DNA from: JANMDN01 sp031376285
GTDB taxonomy: Bacteria > Actinomycetota > Thermoleophilia > Miltoncostaeales > Miltoncostaeaceae
Length of the DNA stretch: 64,000 bases
Reading direction: 5' to 3'
NCBI GenBank assembly: GCA_031376285.1
Contig: JANMDN010000032.1
Location: 1 to 64,000 of the forward strand
The notes under the pieces were generated by a model, which worked only from the letters and a program-made list of their open reading frames with translations, did no database searches and had not been told where the DNA came from. Below, piece after piece: positions 17,021-26,006 of this stretch (position 1 is the first letter of the stretch; every line of letters begins with the position of its first letter). Both the position numbers and the translations under genes were made by a program.

Positions 17021-17857
17021 CTACGGCACGAGGTCGATGTCGGGTTCGTCGCCCTCGAGCGCGTGGCGGGCAGCGACTGGGGTGTGGAGGACGTTTGTGG
17101 CGCCGACCTCGGGCAGGTCGCCGAGATCAAGACCGCTCGGGCCGACCGACTTCGACGGAGCGTGACCGTTGGCGGTCGTCGCCGCCACGACCGACACCGC
17201 ACTCGACACGGCTACTTCAGCCGACCGGCCGTCGTCGTCGGGCGCGCGATTGGCGAGTTGGCGTCGGCTGCTTGCGAGTTCGGCCTCAAGCTGGGACGCT
17301 CGCCGCACCGCAACCGCTTGCGTCGCCAGGAGCGACTCGACTTTGCGTCGAAGCGCCGCGGCTCCGCCACCACCTTCGAGGAGTGCCGCTCGTTCGGTTG
17401 CGAGGGCGACCAACCGCTCCTGGGTCTCGGCCACCAAATCACGCAGGACGTCGTTGTCGGCGCGTGCCGCGTCACGCTGGGCGACGGCCTCCTCGGAGGC
17501 TAGCCGGAGCGCTGCCATCTCCTGGGCGGCAGCCATGACTTGTGCGCTCTGTGCTCTCTCCCGTTTGCGAGCCTGGGTGAGCACACCGCGGAGGGTCTCG
17601 ACCTCCGCGGGGTCAATCTCGGGACGCTCGCGCAGCGACGTGAGTTCGGCCTGCAGCCTGGCGACCTGCGCCTTGGCGGAGGCATTTTGGGCGCTCGCCG
17701 CCTCGAGTTCCTCGGCTAGGCGGTCGGCTCGCCGACCGCCCTTGGGCGCGTCGCTGTCGTCCCCGCGAGGGGTCGGTTTCGAGGTCGCCTTCCCAACGAC
17801 AAGGCCAACACAAGCCGAGAGGAGTACGACGATGATGACGACGAACGTGATAGGCAC
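17021..17857 (-). CDS. Membrane-anchored coiled-coil protein
   Basis: The 278-residue product has one N-terminal membrane segment (MPITFVVIIVVLLSACVGLV). A long heptad-rich, Ala/Glu/Arg-rich region at about residues 45-215 (LAEELEAASAQNASAKAQVA, LRDLVAETQERLVALATERA) should form a coiled coil, followed by a flexible acidic tail. It belongs to no family I can name. It is divergent from the ParM-like gene 350 bp away. A scaffold or polar-anchoring role, perhaps with that filament protein, is speculation. Confidence 0.6.
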   Translation of the reverse strand: MPITFVVIIVVLLSACVGLVVGKATSKPTPRGDDSDAPKGGRRADRLAEELEAASAQNASAKAQVARLQAELTSLRERPEIDPAEVETLRGVLTQARKRERAQSAQVMAAAQEMAALRLASEEAVAQRDAARADNDVLRDLVAETQERLVALATERAALLEGGGGAAALRRKVESLLATQAVAVRRASQLEAELASSRRQLANRAPDDDGRSAEVAVSSAVSVVAATTANGHAPSKSVGPSGLDLGDLPEVGATNVLHTPVAARHALEGDEPDIDLVP

Positions 17858-18204
17858 GGGCTCGACACCTCGATCTGCTTCGCGCTACGGCGGGTGTCAG
17901 CTCCCGCCTCCGGGTTCGATCACGCTAACACCTGTCGAAGCGCCGACGACGCCACGATGTTCGCTCCCGACCTTGACTCCAAAGGGACCCGGCACGCCGG
18001 AACGTGAAGTGCCCGCTCATTCCCACGGCAAGCGAAGTGACTCGTTCGAAGGCGGCTGAAGGTTCCCCCACTATCTGGCGAATTTCGGTGCAAGGTGACG
18101 CCAATGTCCCCCCGCGGGTTGAGGGGGTGGCTAGGCGAACGGCCGGGTTGGGTCGCGGTAGCGTCCTGAGGGTTCCGTGCGATCCCGACCCATCAGGAGG
18201 CGGC
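17858..18204. other. Intergenic region between divergent coiled-coil and ParM-like genes
   Basis: About 350 bases with no convincing ORF. The two flanking genes diverge, so both promoters should lie here. The ribosome-binding site CAGGAGG of the ParM-like gene is at 18194-18200. No clear repeat was seen. Confidence 0.4.
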
Positions 18205-19374
18205 ATGCAAGTGCTTGGTATCGATCTCGGCTTTGGATTCACCAAGGCGACCAACGGCGAGCGGGAGCTCGTCATTAAGTCAGTCATTGGTGAGTCCGAA
18301 GCGCTCTACGCAGGGCGCGTGTCCGGTATCCGCAATGACGCTCAGCACCTTCACCTGGAGCTCGAGGACTCGAGCATCTTCGTTGGAGAGCTCGCCGAGC
18401 GTCAGAGCGCGCTGCGCTCATTCACCCTTGACCAGGAGCGCTTCATCACTGAGGCGGCCAAGCCGCTTGCGCTTGCCGTGGGATCCGTGCTCGCCGACCA
18501 GACCCAGCCGATTCGACTGGTCACCGGCCTTCCCATCTCGACGTTCCGCGACAAAGCCGATGAGCTTGCCCGTTTGCTCAAGGGACGCCACTCGTTCGTC
18601 ACGATCGCAAGCGACGGCGAGCGTAAACGCGTCGTGCTTGACTTCGCTGAGGTTCACGTCATTCCTCAGCCGTTCGGGTCGCTCTACAACATGGTGCTCG
18701 GCGCGGATGGGACGGTCTCGGACCCCTCGGTCCAGCGCGAGAAAATTGGCGTGATCGACGTCGGCTTCCACACGACCGACTTCACCGTCTCGGATCGCAC
18801 GACGTTTATCGAGCGCGGAAGCGCGAGCACCGAGTCAGGCATTGGCCGGGCGTTCTCGACCATCGCCGCGAAGCTCCGCGAGAAGAGTGGCGTGTCGGTC
18901 GAGGTCTACCGCCTCTACGACGCCATGGAGAGTCGCCGGATCAAGGTTCGCGGAAACGAGTACGACCTGACACGGCTCGTCGAGCACGTGCTCAGTCAGC
19001 TTGCGACCGACCTTGCAAGCGAGGCCAACCGCCTGTGGGCCGACGAGTGGGACATGGATTCCATCGTCATCACCGGCGGCGGCGGAGCGGTGCTCGCGCC
19101 GTACCTTGCCCCACTTCTGAGCGGTCGCGTGCTGCCCGTCGACGAAACCGCCGACGCGCGACTCATGAACGTTCGCGGCTACCACAAGTTCGGCCGCCAT
19201 CTCTGGGGGCGGGCCACCCCGGGCACGGAGACCACCGCACTCGAGCCGGAGTCCTCGATGACTTTCGAGAGCGCCGCGGCTCCAAGCGTCGAGCCGACGC
19301 TGGCGTCAACCGACGACATCGAGACGGTCGAGGTCGATGTCGACCGCACACCGGCGCACCTCGCGCCCTACTGA
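18205..19374 (+). CDS. ParM/StbA-like actin-family ATPase
   Basis: The 389-residue product shows the actin/Hsp70-fold nucleotide motifs: phosphate-1 LGIDLGFGFTKAT near the start, phosphate-2 GVIDVGFHTTDF mid-protein, and the adenosine motif IVITGGGGAVLAPYL towards the end. This matches ParM/Alp-type filament proteins that segregate plasmids. Residues after about 340 form an acidic, disordered tail. ATG 18205 follows CAGGAGG; the longer frame from 18004 lacks family sequence. No adaptor gene or parC-like repeats are visible, so a chromosomal cytoskeletal or morphological role is possible. A strong terminator follows. Confidence 0.75.
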   Translation: MQVLGIDLGFGFTKATNGERELVIKSVIGESEALYAGRVSGIRNDAQHLHLELEDSSIFVGELAERQSALRSFTLDQERFITEAAKPLALAVGSVLADQTQPIRLVTGLPISTFRDKADELARLLKGRHSFVTIASDGERKRVVLDFAEVHVIPQPFGSLYNMVLGADGTVSDPSVQREKIGVIDVGFHTTDFTVSDRTTFIERGSASTESGIGRAFSTIAAKLREKSGVSVEVYRLYDAMESRRIKVRGNEYDLTRLVEHVLSQLATDLASEANRLWADEWDMDSIVITGGGGAVLAPYLAPLLSGRVLPVDETADARLMNVRGYHKFGRHLWGRATPGTETTALEPESSMTFESAAAPSVEPTLASTDDIETVEVDVDRTPAHLAPY

Positions 19375-19416
19375 TCGCTCTCTTCCGGAGCTCCCGAAAC
19401 CGGACCCGTTGGCCAT

Positions 19417-19443
19417 CGAACGCCCCGCTTTGCGGGGCGTTCG
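19417..19443. terminator. Bidirectional intrinsic-type terminator
   Basis: A perfect 12-bp stem (CGAACGCCCCGC pairing with GCGGGGCGTTCG) with a 3-base loop lies between the convergent ParM-like and SLT genes, 42 bp past one stop and 21 bp past the other. U-tracts are weak, as usual in high-GC actinobacteria. Confidence 0.75.
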
Positions 19444-19464
19444 TCGTTTGGAGAGCCCGTACGG

Positions 19465-20703
19465 TCAGCTCGCCCGCAGGCCGTACCGACGTGCGCGCTC
19501 CATGACCTCGTCGGCGTAGTTCACCCACTGGTCGGCGCAGGCGCCGTAGTACCCGCAGGCGGCCTCGTAGTACGACCCAACCTGGCGACCGCTCGCGGCG
19601 GGGGCACCCTTACCGGCGCGCAGCCCCCATGCTGCGGTGGCGATCGCGTCGGCTGGGTTGCGCGGTTCGATCCGCCCATCGCCATTGCCATCGATTCCGA
19701 ACGCCGCCAGGAAGTTCCCACAGCGCCCACCGACCCCGATCTGCATCGGCCCGACGCAGCCGGCGTGGTTGACCAGGTTCGTGCCGGGAACCCGGCCGTG
19801 GTTTGACTCCTGGCCGCCGATCGATGCGAGGAACCGCCAATCGATGTCCATCTCCCGGCCGAAGCGCCGATAGAGCGCGAGGTACTTCGGTGGGATCTCT
19901 GCGCGTGCGTCTTCGGTCGGTTCGTCACTGGCGAGGCCCGATGCCGCGCTCGCGATTGACTGCGAACCAACCTGCTTTGCCCCCGACCCTGGCCAGAAGA
20001 TCGCTGCGCTGGTTGCGACGGCGAGGACGAGCGTCGATGCCACCCCCGAGTGCGACTTGCGCCTCCCGCGTGTTGCGGCCGTTCGTGGGCGCGTGGAACG
20101 CTCGGCGGGGCTCCTCGGTGCGGCCGCGGCCGGCATCGACGCGCTGGCCGATGGCGTCGTGGTCGCCACGGCCGCGACCGCCTCCGGCAACGTGCGGGTG
20201 GCCGGACGAGCCGATACGGCGGAGCGTGTAGCAGGTACTGCCTGCGCCCCGTGAGTCTGCGCCGTCGGGGGGCTTCGAACCCCCTCGAATGCGCTTGGGG
20301 CGACCGTTCTCGCCGGGACGGGCGCCGATGTCCTGGGTCGCGGTCGGAGAGGCTCGGCCGGGGGCTGGGGCGGGCGAATGGGCGCCCGCGCCGGGGTTCG
20401 GACCGGGCTCGTCGGTTGACGAGGGGCGGTATCGGAACGTGGTGCCCGTGCCGGAGGCTTCTTCGGTGCGGCGGTGGTTGACGCCGGCGGGCCCTCCTGA
20501 GCTGCGATCGTCTGCGGCGGTCTGCGTTGGGTCCCGGGGGTCTCAGGCGGCCGTTTCTGGAGAGCGTGTGCGAGCAGTTGCACCTCGGGTGCTCGTGGCG
20601 GGGCCATCCAAACCCCACGTCGGGCAACCGATCGATCCGGCGTTCGATCGCCGGTCGTCGCGACGGAAACGGTCTCGACGTCGGGTACGTGCCGAGAGAT
20701 CAC
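19465..20703 (-). CDS. Membrane-anchored lytic transglycosylase (SLT domain)
   Basis: The 412-residue protein has a Pro/Arg/Ala-rich cytoplasmic N-terminal half (residues 30-215), one membrane segment (VASTLVLAVATSAAIFWPG) and a C-terminal SLT-type lysozyme domain. That domain contains YRRFGREMDIDWRFLASIGG then QESNHG, where the glutamate should be catalytic. Also present are GCVGPMQIG, an EF-hand-like DGNGDGRIEP and a final GYYGACADQWVNYADEVM. It would cleave peptidoglycan outside the membrane. The start is uncertain: GTG 20703 gives the longest form, while ATG 20607 (MAPPRAPEVQ) sits right at the proline-rich part. A terminator separates it from the ParM-like gene. Confidence 0.75.
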   Translation of the reverse strand: MISRHVPDVETVSVATTGDRTPDRSVARRGVWMAPPRAPEVQLLAHALQKRPPETPGTQRRPPQTIAAQEGPPASTTAAPKKPPARAPRSDTAPRQPTSPVRTPARAPIRPPQPPAEPLRPRPRTSAPVPARTVAPSAFEGVRSPPTAQTHGAQAVPATRSAVSARPATRTLPEAVAAVATTTPSASASMPAAAAPRSPAERSTRPRTAATRGRRKSHSGVASTLVLAVATSAAIFWPGSGAKQVGSQSIASAASGLASDEPTEDARAEIPPKYLALYRRFGREMDIDWRFLASIGGQESNHGRVPGTNLVNHAGCVGPMQIGVGGRCGNFLAAFGIDGNGDGRIEPRNPADAIATAAWGLRAGKGAPAASGRQVGSYYEAACGYYGACADQWVNYADEVMERARRYGLRAS

Positions 20704-21170
20704 GCGAGGCAGTCAATTGGGGGTCGGGGTCGACCGCGGTTTGGCAGCGCTCGATCGGCCGGCCGCATGGGCAGGAGATGCATGGAGGGCTCGCTTCGAC
20801 GCTGGGGGTTGGACCGGGACGGCGGCCCAGCCCGGATGACGCTAGCGCCCGTCCGGCGTTACCCACACTCCCCGGAGGTCCAGCGGCGTCATCGTCCGGG
20901 TTGGACGGCGTGCAGGTTCGGCGAAACCGGCGAGTCTGTTCGAGATCGATTCGCGAGACGAGAAAGGGGACCCCCTTGCGGGAGTCCCCCTTTCAGACCG
21001 GCCACAGACCTCGGGTCTGGCAGACAAACCAGGGTCGCGGTTCTCTCGCTATCGCTGCTTCCTCACGGTGCACTCAAGCGGGTGGCGGTGGTCGATGTTT
21101 GCACCGACGCACGCCGATTATCAATACCTCGTCGTGCTTGTTCCCCGCACATTGCGAGGAACGACGGCGA
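20704..21170. other. Intergenic region with a terminator hairpin
   Basis: About 470 bases upstream of the SLT gene and downstream of the small minus-strand gene at 21171. Apart from the hairpin at 20962-20994 and a minor CAGACC/GGTCTG stem just after it I see no gene. Confidence 0.4.
20962..20994. terminator. Terminator-like hairpin downstream of the small helical-protein gene
   Basis: GAAAGGGG at 20962-20969 pairs with CCCCTTTC at 20987-20994, and inner CCC/GGG pairs extend the stem around a TTGC loop. On the minus strand it lies about 180 bp past the stop at 21171 and ends in a CTTTC tract. Confidence 0.55.
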
Positions 21171-21386
21171 CTACTGCTCGCCCGGTGCGCCCGGATCCTT
21201 GACGGCCTCGACGGCAGCCTTGGCCTTGTCCTTGAGAGAGCCCTCGCCGGTAGCGATGTCCTTAACCTCTTTGAGGTCTTCCTTGATGCCGTCGAGTCCA
21301 CCGCGGCTCTCAACGAGCTCTTCAGCCTTGTCCTTGACGTCTTCGACGGCGCCCTTGACGGCGTCGGTGATCTTTTTGAGGTCCAC
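21171..21386 (-). CDS. Small charged helical protein
   Basis: The 71-residue product VDLKKITDAVKGAVEDVKDK continues with AEELVESRGGLDGIKEDLKE and ends in KDPGAPGEQ. It is almost entirely Lys/Glu/Asp/Val heptad-like helix, resembling CsbD, YtxH or Rv0909-type small proteins, and cannot be assigned more closely. I start at GTG 21386, 10 bases after a GAAAGGA Shine-Dalgarno; the open frame to 21461 is possible but unlike the rest in composition. It is divergent from the subtilase gene. Confidence 0.55.
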   Translation of the reverse strand: MDLKKITDAVKGAVEDVKDKAEELVESRGGLDGIKEDLKEVKDIATGEGSLKDKAKAAVEAVKDPGAPGEQ

Positions 21387-21585
21387 TGAGCATCCTTTCC
21401 GCTCGGCGCAGGCTGCGCCGGCCACTTGTGACTCGGGCTGGTGACCGAGCCGCTCGCTCAAAGGTTACAAGCGATACCGAGGGGTGCCAGGAGCGTGCGG
21501 AGGTTGCCGGAGACCTCACGCCGGGCGCCCCGCCTGCCGATAGGCCTTTCGAGGGCAAGGAACGCCCGAGTCAAGGAGCAAAGGA

Positions 21586-22995
21586 ATGCCAATCCGCCGC
21601 GGTACGGGCGATGCTGCCCGAGACCGGGCGCGAATCATCCTGTTCGGGGCGCTCGCCACGGTGGCGCTCGTCACCTCGATCTTCGCCGCGTCGATCTTGC
21701 GCTCGCTTCAGGCGGCGAGCCCGAAGGAACTCCCCGCGATCGCGCCTTCGGAACTCTCGGAGGGTAATTGGGCGATCGGACCGCTTCAGGTTTCGGCGGC
21801 TTGGGAGCGCTACGGCGTCTCGGGCGCCGGTGTCACGGTCGGCATCATCGATTCGGGCTTCGATCCGAAACGTGCACCGGATCTCGCGAAGCGTGTCGTC
21901 GCCTACCGTGACTTCACCGCCGGAGGTACCGCTGAGCCAACGGACCCGCGGGGCCACGGAACGGCAGTCGCAGCGCTCGTCGCCGGGAGCGGTGGACGCC
22001 TCCCACTCGGCACCGCTCCGGGCGCTCGCCTCGTCATCGCGCGCGTCGTGGCTGGCGTCGGCCGTGACGTCGACCCGGTTGCGGTCGACGCGGCCCTGGA
22101 CTGGATGGCAAGCCTCGATCTGGACGGTAACCCGGCGACCCCTGACGCCCCGCGTGTCGTGAACTTGTCGATCGGCTCGGACACGGGAATCGCTGACCCG
22201 GCCGAGCGAAGCCGGGATGCGACGCTCTTCGAACGGTCGACGCTGGAGGCGTATCGGAAGGGCATCTTCCTCGTCGCGGCCGCGGGCAACGCCGGCTCTA
22301 CCCCCGGGGCGATCACGTCACCGGCGGTGTTCGCGCACGTCTTCGCGGTGGGCGCGACCGACTCGGACGGACTGGTGGCGAACTTCTCGGCGCGCGGTGA
22401 GCCCGACGTTGCGTCGGGCGCCGTCGCAAAACCGGACGTTGCCGCGCCTGGAACGCTGGTGGGCACCGGAGATGGGGCGTCGTCGACCGGCACGTCGTTT
22501 TCGGCCCCGCTCGTGGCGGGCATCGCGGCGCTGATGATCGAGGCCACACCAGGTATCCAGCCCGGCGAGATCGCGACAATCCTGAGACGGACCGCGACCG
22601 ACCGCGGGGCTCCGGGGCCGGATCCTGCCTACGGCGCCGGCACCGTTGATGCATCCGCTGCGCTCGCGGCCTTGCGTGCACCCCGTCCCGATTCGGCATC
22701 CGGGCCCCCGAGGCTCGTCGCCTCGAGCGACCTCGCTCGGGCCGGCAGTCAGGTCACGACGGTGGTCGTCGGCCGACCGATTCCCGAGCGTGGGCCCGTT
22801 CGCGTCCGCATCGACCGGCGGCGGTGGTCGACCTCGAGGTACCGCCCCGATGAGATCCTCGATATCGGCGCCAGTGGCGTGCTCCTCGGCCCACTCGGGA
22901 AGGGGTGTCATCGCATTGATCTGCGCCAGGAGATCAGCAAGGGACGCTTCTCGAAGACGCTGACCGTGCTGGCGGGACGCTGTCCGAAACGCTGA
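21586..22995 (+). CDS. Membrane-anchored S8 (subtilisin-like) serine protease
   Basis: The 469-residue product has an N-terminal membrane anchor (residues 17-38) and then a subtilase domain. The catalytic triad is intact: Asp89 (GIIDSGFD), His124 (PRGHGTAVAA) and Ser304 (GTSFSAPLVAG), with oxyanion Asn235 (AAAGNAG). A C-terminal domain of about 110 residues (from 365) is unknown and ends in a Cys pair (GKGCHRIDL, LAGRCPK). It should act outside the membrane. ATG 21586 follows AAAGGA. It stands alone between divergent and unrelated genes. Confidence 0.85.
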   Translation: MPIRRGTGDAARDRARIILFGALATVALVTSIFAASILRSLQAASPKELPAIAPSELSEGNWAIGPLQVSAAWERYGVSGAGVTVGIIDSGFDPKRAPDLAKRVVAYRDFTAGGTAEPTDPRGHGTAVAALVAGSGGRLPLGTAPGARLVIARVVAGVGRDVDPVAVDAALDWMASLDLDGNPATPDAPRVVNLSIGSDTGIADPAERSRDATLFERSTLEAYRKGIFLVAAAGNAGSTPGAITSPAVFAHVFAVGATDSDGLVANFSARGEPDVASGAVAKPDVAAPGTLVGTGDGASSTGTSFSAPLVAGIAALMIEATPGIQPGEIATILRRTATDRGAPGPDPAYGAGTVDASAALAALRAPRPDSASGPPRLVASSDLARAGSQVTTVVVGRPIPERGPVRVRIDRRRWSTSRYRPDEILDIGASGVLLGPLGKGCHRIDLRQEISKGRFSKTLTVLAGRCPKR

Positions 22996-23078
22996 CGGCG
23001 ACATTGGCGTGGCACGGGGTTGTCCGAACCAAGGCGAACCGGGTACGGTCGGTCCAGATACCGACGTCAGGAGCAGTC

Positions 23079-23519
23079 ATGCAACCGCCAGCGCTGATCG
23101 TCCGTGTGATGGGCCGAGTGCAGGCCGCCGTGTACCGGGCAAGCGGGGGTCGCATCGGGTCGCGCTTTGGCAAGGCGTCTATCCTGATTCTCACGACCAC
23201 GGGCCGTCGCTCCGGGCGGACCCGCTCGGCGCCGCTCATCTACGTGGAGGACACCGGCGCCTACTGGGTCGTCGGCTCATTCGGAGGCCGGGATGAGCAT
23301 CCCGCGTGGGTTCACAACCTCCGTGCAGACCCCACGGCCCACGTCACGATTCGGGACAAGACCATCCCGGTCCGGGCGCACGCGGCCTCGCCGGCTGAGC
23401 GGGAACGGGTATGGCCAACGCTCCTCTCCGCCTACCCGACGTATTCGAGCTACGAGGGTCGAACCGGGCGGCGCTTTGAGGTCTTCGCCCTGGAACCCGA
23501 CGACGACGCCACCGTCTGA
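23079..23519 (+). CDS. Ddn-type F420-dependent nitroreductase family protein
   Basis: The 146-residue protein carries the split-barrel deazaflavin/F420 signatures GRIGSRFGKASILILTTTGR, RSGRTRSAPLIYVEDTGAYW, and VGSFGGRDEHPAWVHNLRAD, with a family-typical YEGRTGRRFEVFAL end. These proteins use F420H2 or bind it, acting on quinones or xenobiotics; the substrate is unknown. ATG 23079 (MQPPALIVRV) follows CAGGAG; the open frame to 23004 lacks family sequence. It lies 61 bp before mutS2. Confidence 0.85.
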   Translation: MQPPALIVRVMGRVQAAVYRASGGRIGSRFGKASILILTTTGRRSGRTRSAPLIYVEDTGAYWVVGSFGGRDEHPAWVHNLRADPTAHVTIRDKTIPVRAHAASPAERERVWPTLLSAYPTYSSYEGRTGRRFEVFALEPDDDATV

Positions 23520-23580
23520 GCGAAGGGTGGGGCAGGCGGACTGAGCCCTCGATTCACCGCTCGATCAATAACATCGCCAT

Positions 23581-25989
23581 GTGGACGTCCACTCAAGTGA
23601 TCTCCTCGGCCTGCCCGAGATCCGGGAGCGGCTGAGCCTCGAGGCCGGGACCGAGCCAGGGCGCGCGCTTGCGCTGGCGATCGAGCCGTCCGGAGACGTC
23701 GAGGAGGTCGACCGTCGCCGACGCGAGACCGCTGAGGCAGCCGTGCTTGATCGCCTTGGCGCGGCCCGTCCCGGGGCTGCGCCTGACGTGCGAGACCGCG
23801 TGGAGTTCGCGGTCCGCGGAGGGGTGCTCGATCCTGATGATCTCGCCGCGGTCTCAGCCCTCTCGGAAGTCGCCTCCGAGGTCGCCACCGCGGTGTGCGC
23901 GGCCACCGACCCGCTCCCGCTCCTGCGTGAGGTGGCCGAGCGGATCGAGGTCGAGCGGCTCGGCGATCTCGCGCACCTGATTGGCTCAGCGCTCGACGGC
24001 CGTGGTGGACTGCGCGACGACGCGTCTGCGGAACTCGCCGAGGCCCGTTCGCGACTAACCCGGCTTCGTGGAGCCGCCCAAGGGCTCCTTCGAGATCTCG
24101 CGGTCCGACTGCGCACGCACCTCCAGGAGACGTTCGTGACCGAGCGCGGAGGCCGACCGGTGCTCGCGGTGAAGGCCAGTTCCCGGTCCGCGGTGCCCGG
24201 CATCGTCCACGACGGCTCGGGCTCGGGCCAGACGATCTTCGTCGAGCCGATGGAGCTTGTCGAAGCAAACAACCGGGTTCGCGAAGCTGAGGCGACTGAG
24301 CGTGAGGAGGTCGTCCGCGTGCTGGTCCGTCTGACCGGCGCGGTCTCGGACCGCGCGGCGGAACTCGGCGACGGGGTCGAGGGGCTCGGCATCATCGACC
24401 TCGCGCTTGCCCGCGCCGCCCTCGCCCGGCGCATGCGAGCCGTCCCGGTCGAGCCGAGCACCGACGTTGTGATCACCCAGGCGCGTCATCCGCTTCTTCA
24501 TCCGGCACGCGCCGTCCCAATCGACGTCAATCTCGATGGTGTTCGCGTGCTGCTCGTGAGCGGCCCGAATACCGGGGGAAAGACCGTCGCCCTCAAGACG
24601 ATCGGTCTCCTGGCGCTCATGCACCAGTGTGGACTCTGGGTGCCGGCGACGCGCGCACGGCTCCCGGTCTTCGACGAGATCACCGCGGATATCGGCGACG
24701 AGCAGTCGATCGCCGCGAGCCTGTCGACGTTTTCGGGCCATCTTCGTGTGATCCAGTCGATCCTCGAGCGTGTTGGCGACCGGTCGCTCGTGCTACTTGA
24801 CGAGGTCATGGCAGGCACGGACCCCGCCGAGGGGGCGGCGCTCGCGATCGCCGTGCTGGAGCGTCTGATCTCGCGGGGGGCACTCGTTGTGACGACAACC
24901 CACGCGGGCGAGTTGAAGGCGTGGGCAGCCGAGCGAGACGGTGCCGAGAACGCGGCGGTGGGATTTGACCCGGACACACTGGCACCGACGTTCACGCTTG
25001 CTCGTGGGGCCCCGGGCCCGTCGAACGCGCTGCAGATCGCGGCGCGCCTGGGCCTCGACGGCGCGATCATCGACGACGCCCGGTCGCGGCTCACCCCGGA
25101 GCGGCGCGAGCTCGCGGCGGTTGTGGACGAGGCTCAGCGGGCCCGCTCGGCAGCGGAACGCGACCGCCTCGCCGCGGCTGAGGAACGCCAGGCGGCCGAG
25201 GTCGCCGCTCGCGACGCCCAGGCACGTGAGCACGACCTGACGCGTGAACGCGACCGTGTACGGGCGAGCGTCGACGAGGAGCGGGCCCGGGCCCGGGCGG
25301 ACGTGGAGCGCGAGCTACGCGACGCTCAGGCTGACCTCACGGCCCTTCGTCGGGAGATCGCGACCGCCCGGCGCATCGAAGCAAACCGGGTGCGGCGCGA
25401 CGAGCGCGACGAGGAGCGCAGGAGCGAGTCGGCAGGCGACCGTGACCGGAGTCTGGGAGCGGCAGCCGACGCCGCGTCGCGGGCGACGCGGGTGCTCGCC
25501 CAGGCCTCGCGACCGGCCCGAGACGAGCGCGCCATCGTGGTCGGCGACTTCGTCATCGATGAGTCCGGCCTTCGTGGCGAGGTCACCTCGATCCGAGGCG
25601 CGGTGACCGAAGTCCGTGGGAGCCTTGGGATCATCCGCATTCCACTCGCCCGGCTGCGTCTTGACCGACGCCCGTCAAAGTCGAGCCGACCGCTACCGCC
25701 GCCGGAGACGCGTCCACTGGTGGTGGCGGCCCCGTCCGAGATCGACGTCCGGGGGCAGCGCGCGGAGGTGGCCAGGGCCGCGGTCCGCGCGCAAGTCGAC
25801 CTCGCCATCCTGGCGAGCCGCGAGACCATTCGAGTGATCCACGGTCACGGGACCGGCGCGCTCAAGAGCGCGATTCGGGAGGAGCTGTCGCGTCATCCGC
25901 TCGTGGTGAGCCACGAGGCCGCGCCACTGCGCGAGGGTGGGGACGGTGTCACGGTCGTCGCCCTCACTGAAACGCCATCCGGAGCCTGA
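23581..25989 (+). CDS. mutS2: MutS2 family endonuclease
   Basis: The 802-residue product has the MutS2 layout: core and clamp helices at 1-310, ATPase with Walker A GPNTGGKT near residue 327, Walker B VLLDEVMAGTDPAEGAALA, a long Arg/Glu/Ala coiled coil (about 515-640), and a C-terminal Smr nuclease domain (from 718, DVRGQRAEVARAAV and VIHGHGTGALKSAIRE). MutS2 suppresses recombination or rescues collided ribosomes. It starts at GTG 23581, where the family N-terminus (LLGLPEIRERLS) begins. It appears intact and is a core chromosomal marker. Confidence 0.92.
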   Translation: MDVHSSDLLGLPEIRERLSLEAGTEPGRALALAIEPSGDVEEVDRRRRETAEAAVLDRLGAARPGAAPDVRDRVEFAVRGGVLDPDDLAAVSALSEVASEVATAVCAATDPLPLLREVAERIEVERLGDLAHLIGSALDGRGGLRDDASAELAEARSRLTRLRGAAQGLLRDLAVRLRTHLQETFVTERGGRPVLAVKASSRSAVPGIVHDGSGSGQTIFVEPMELVEANNRVREAEATEREEVVRVLVRLTGAVSDRAAELGDGVEGLGIIDLALARAALARRMRAVPVEPSTDVVITQARHPLLHPARAVPIDVNLDGVRVLLVSGPNTGGKTVALKTIGLLALMHQCGLWVPATRARLPVFDEITADIGDEQSIAASLSTFSGHLRVIQSILERVGDRSLVLLDEVMAGTDPAEGAALAIAVLERLISRGALVVTTTHAGELKAWAAERDGAENAAVGFDPDTLAPTFTLARGAPGPSNALQIAARLGLDGAIIDDARSRLTPERRELAAVVDEAQRARSAAERDRLAAAEERQAAEVAARDAQAREHDLTRERDRVRASVDEERARARADVERELRDAQADLTALRREIATARRIEANRVRRDERDEERRSESAGDRDRSLGAAADAASRATRVLAQASRPARDERAIVVGDFVIDESGLRGEVTSIRGAVTEVRGSLGIIRIPLARLRLDRRPSKSSRPLPPPETRPLVVAAPSEIDVRGQRAEVARAAVRAQVDLAILASRETIRVIHGHGTGALKSAIREELSRHPLVVSHEAAPLREGGDGVTVVALTETPSGA

Positions 25990-26006
25990 CCTACGCGGGA
26001 GTTTCG

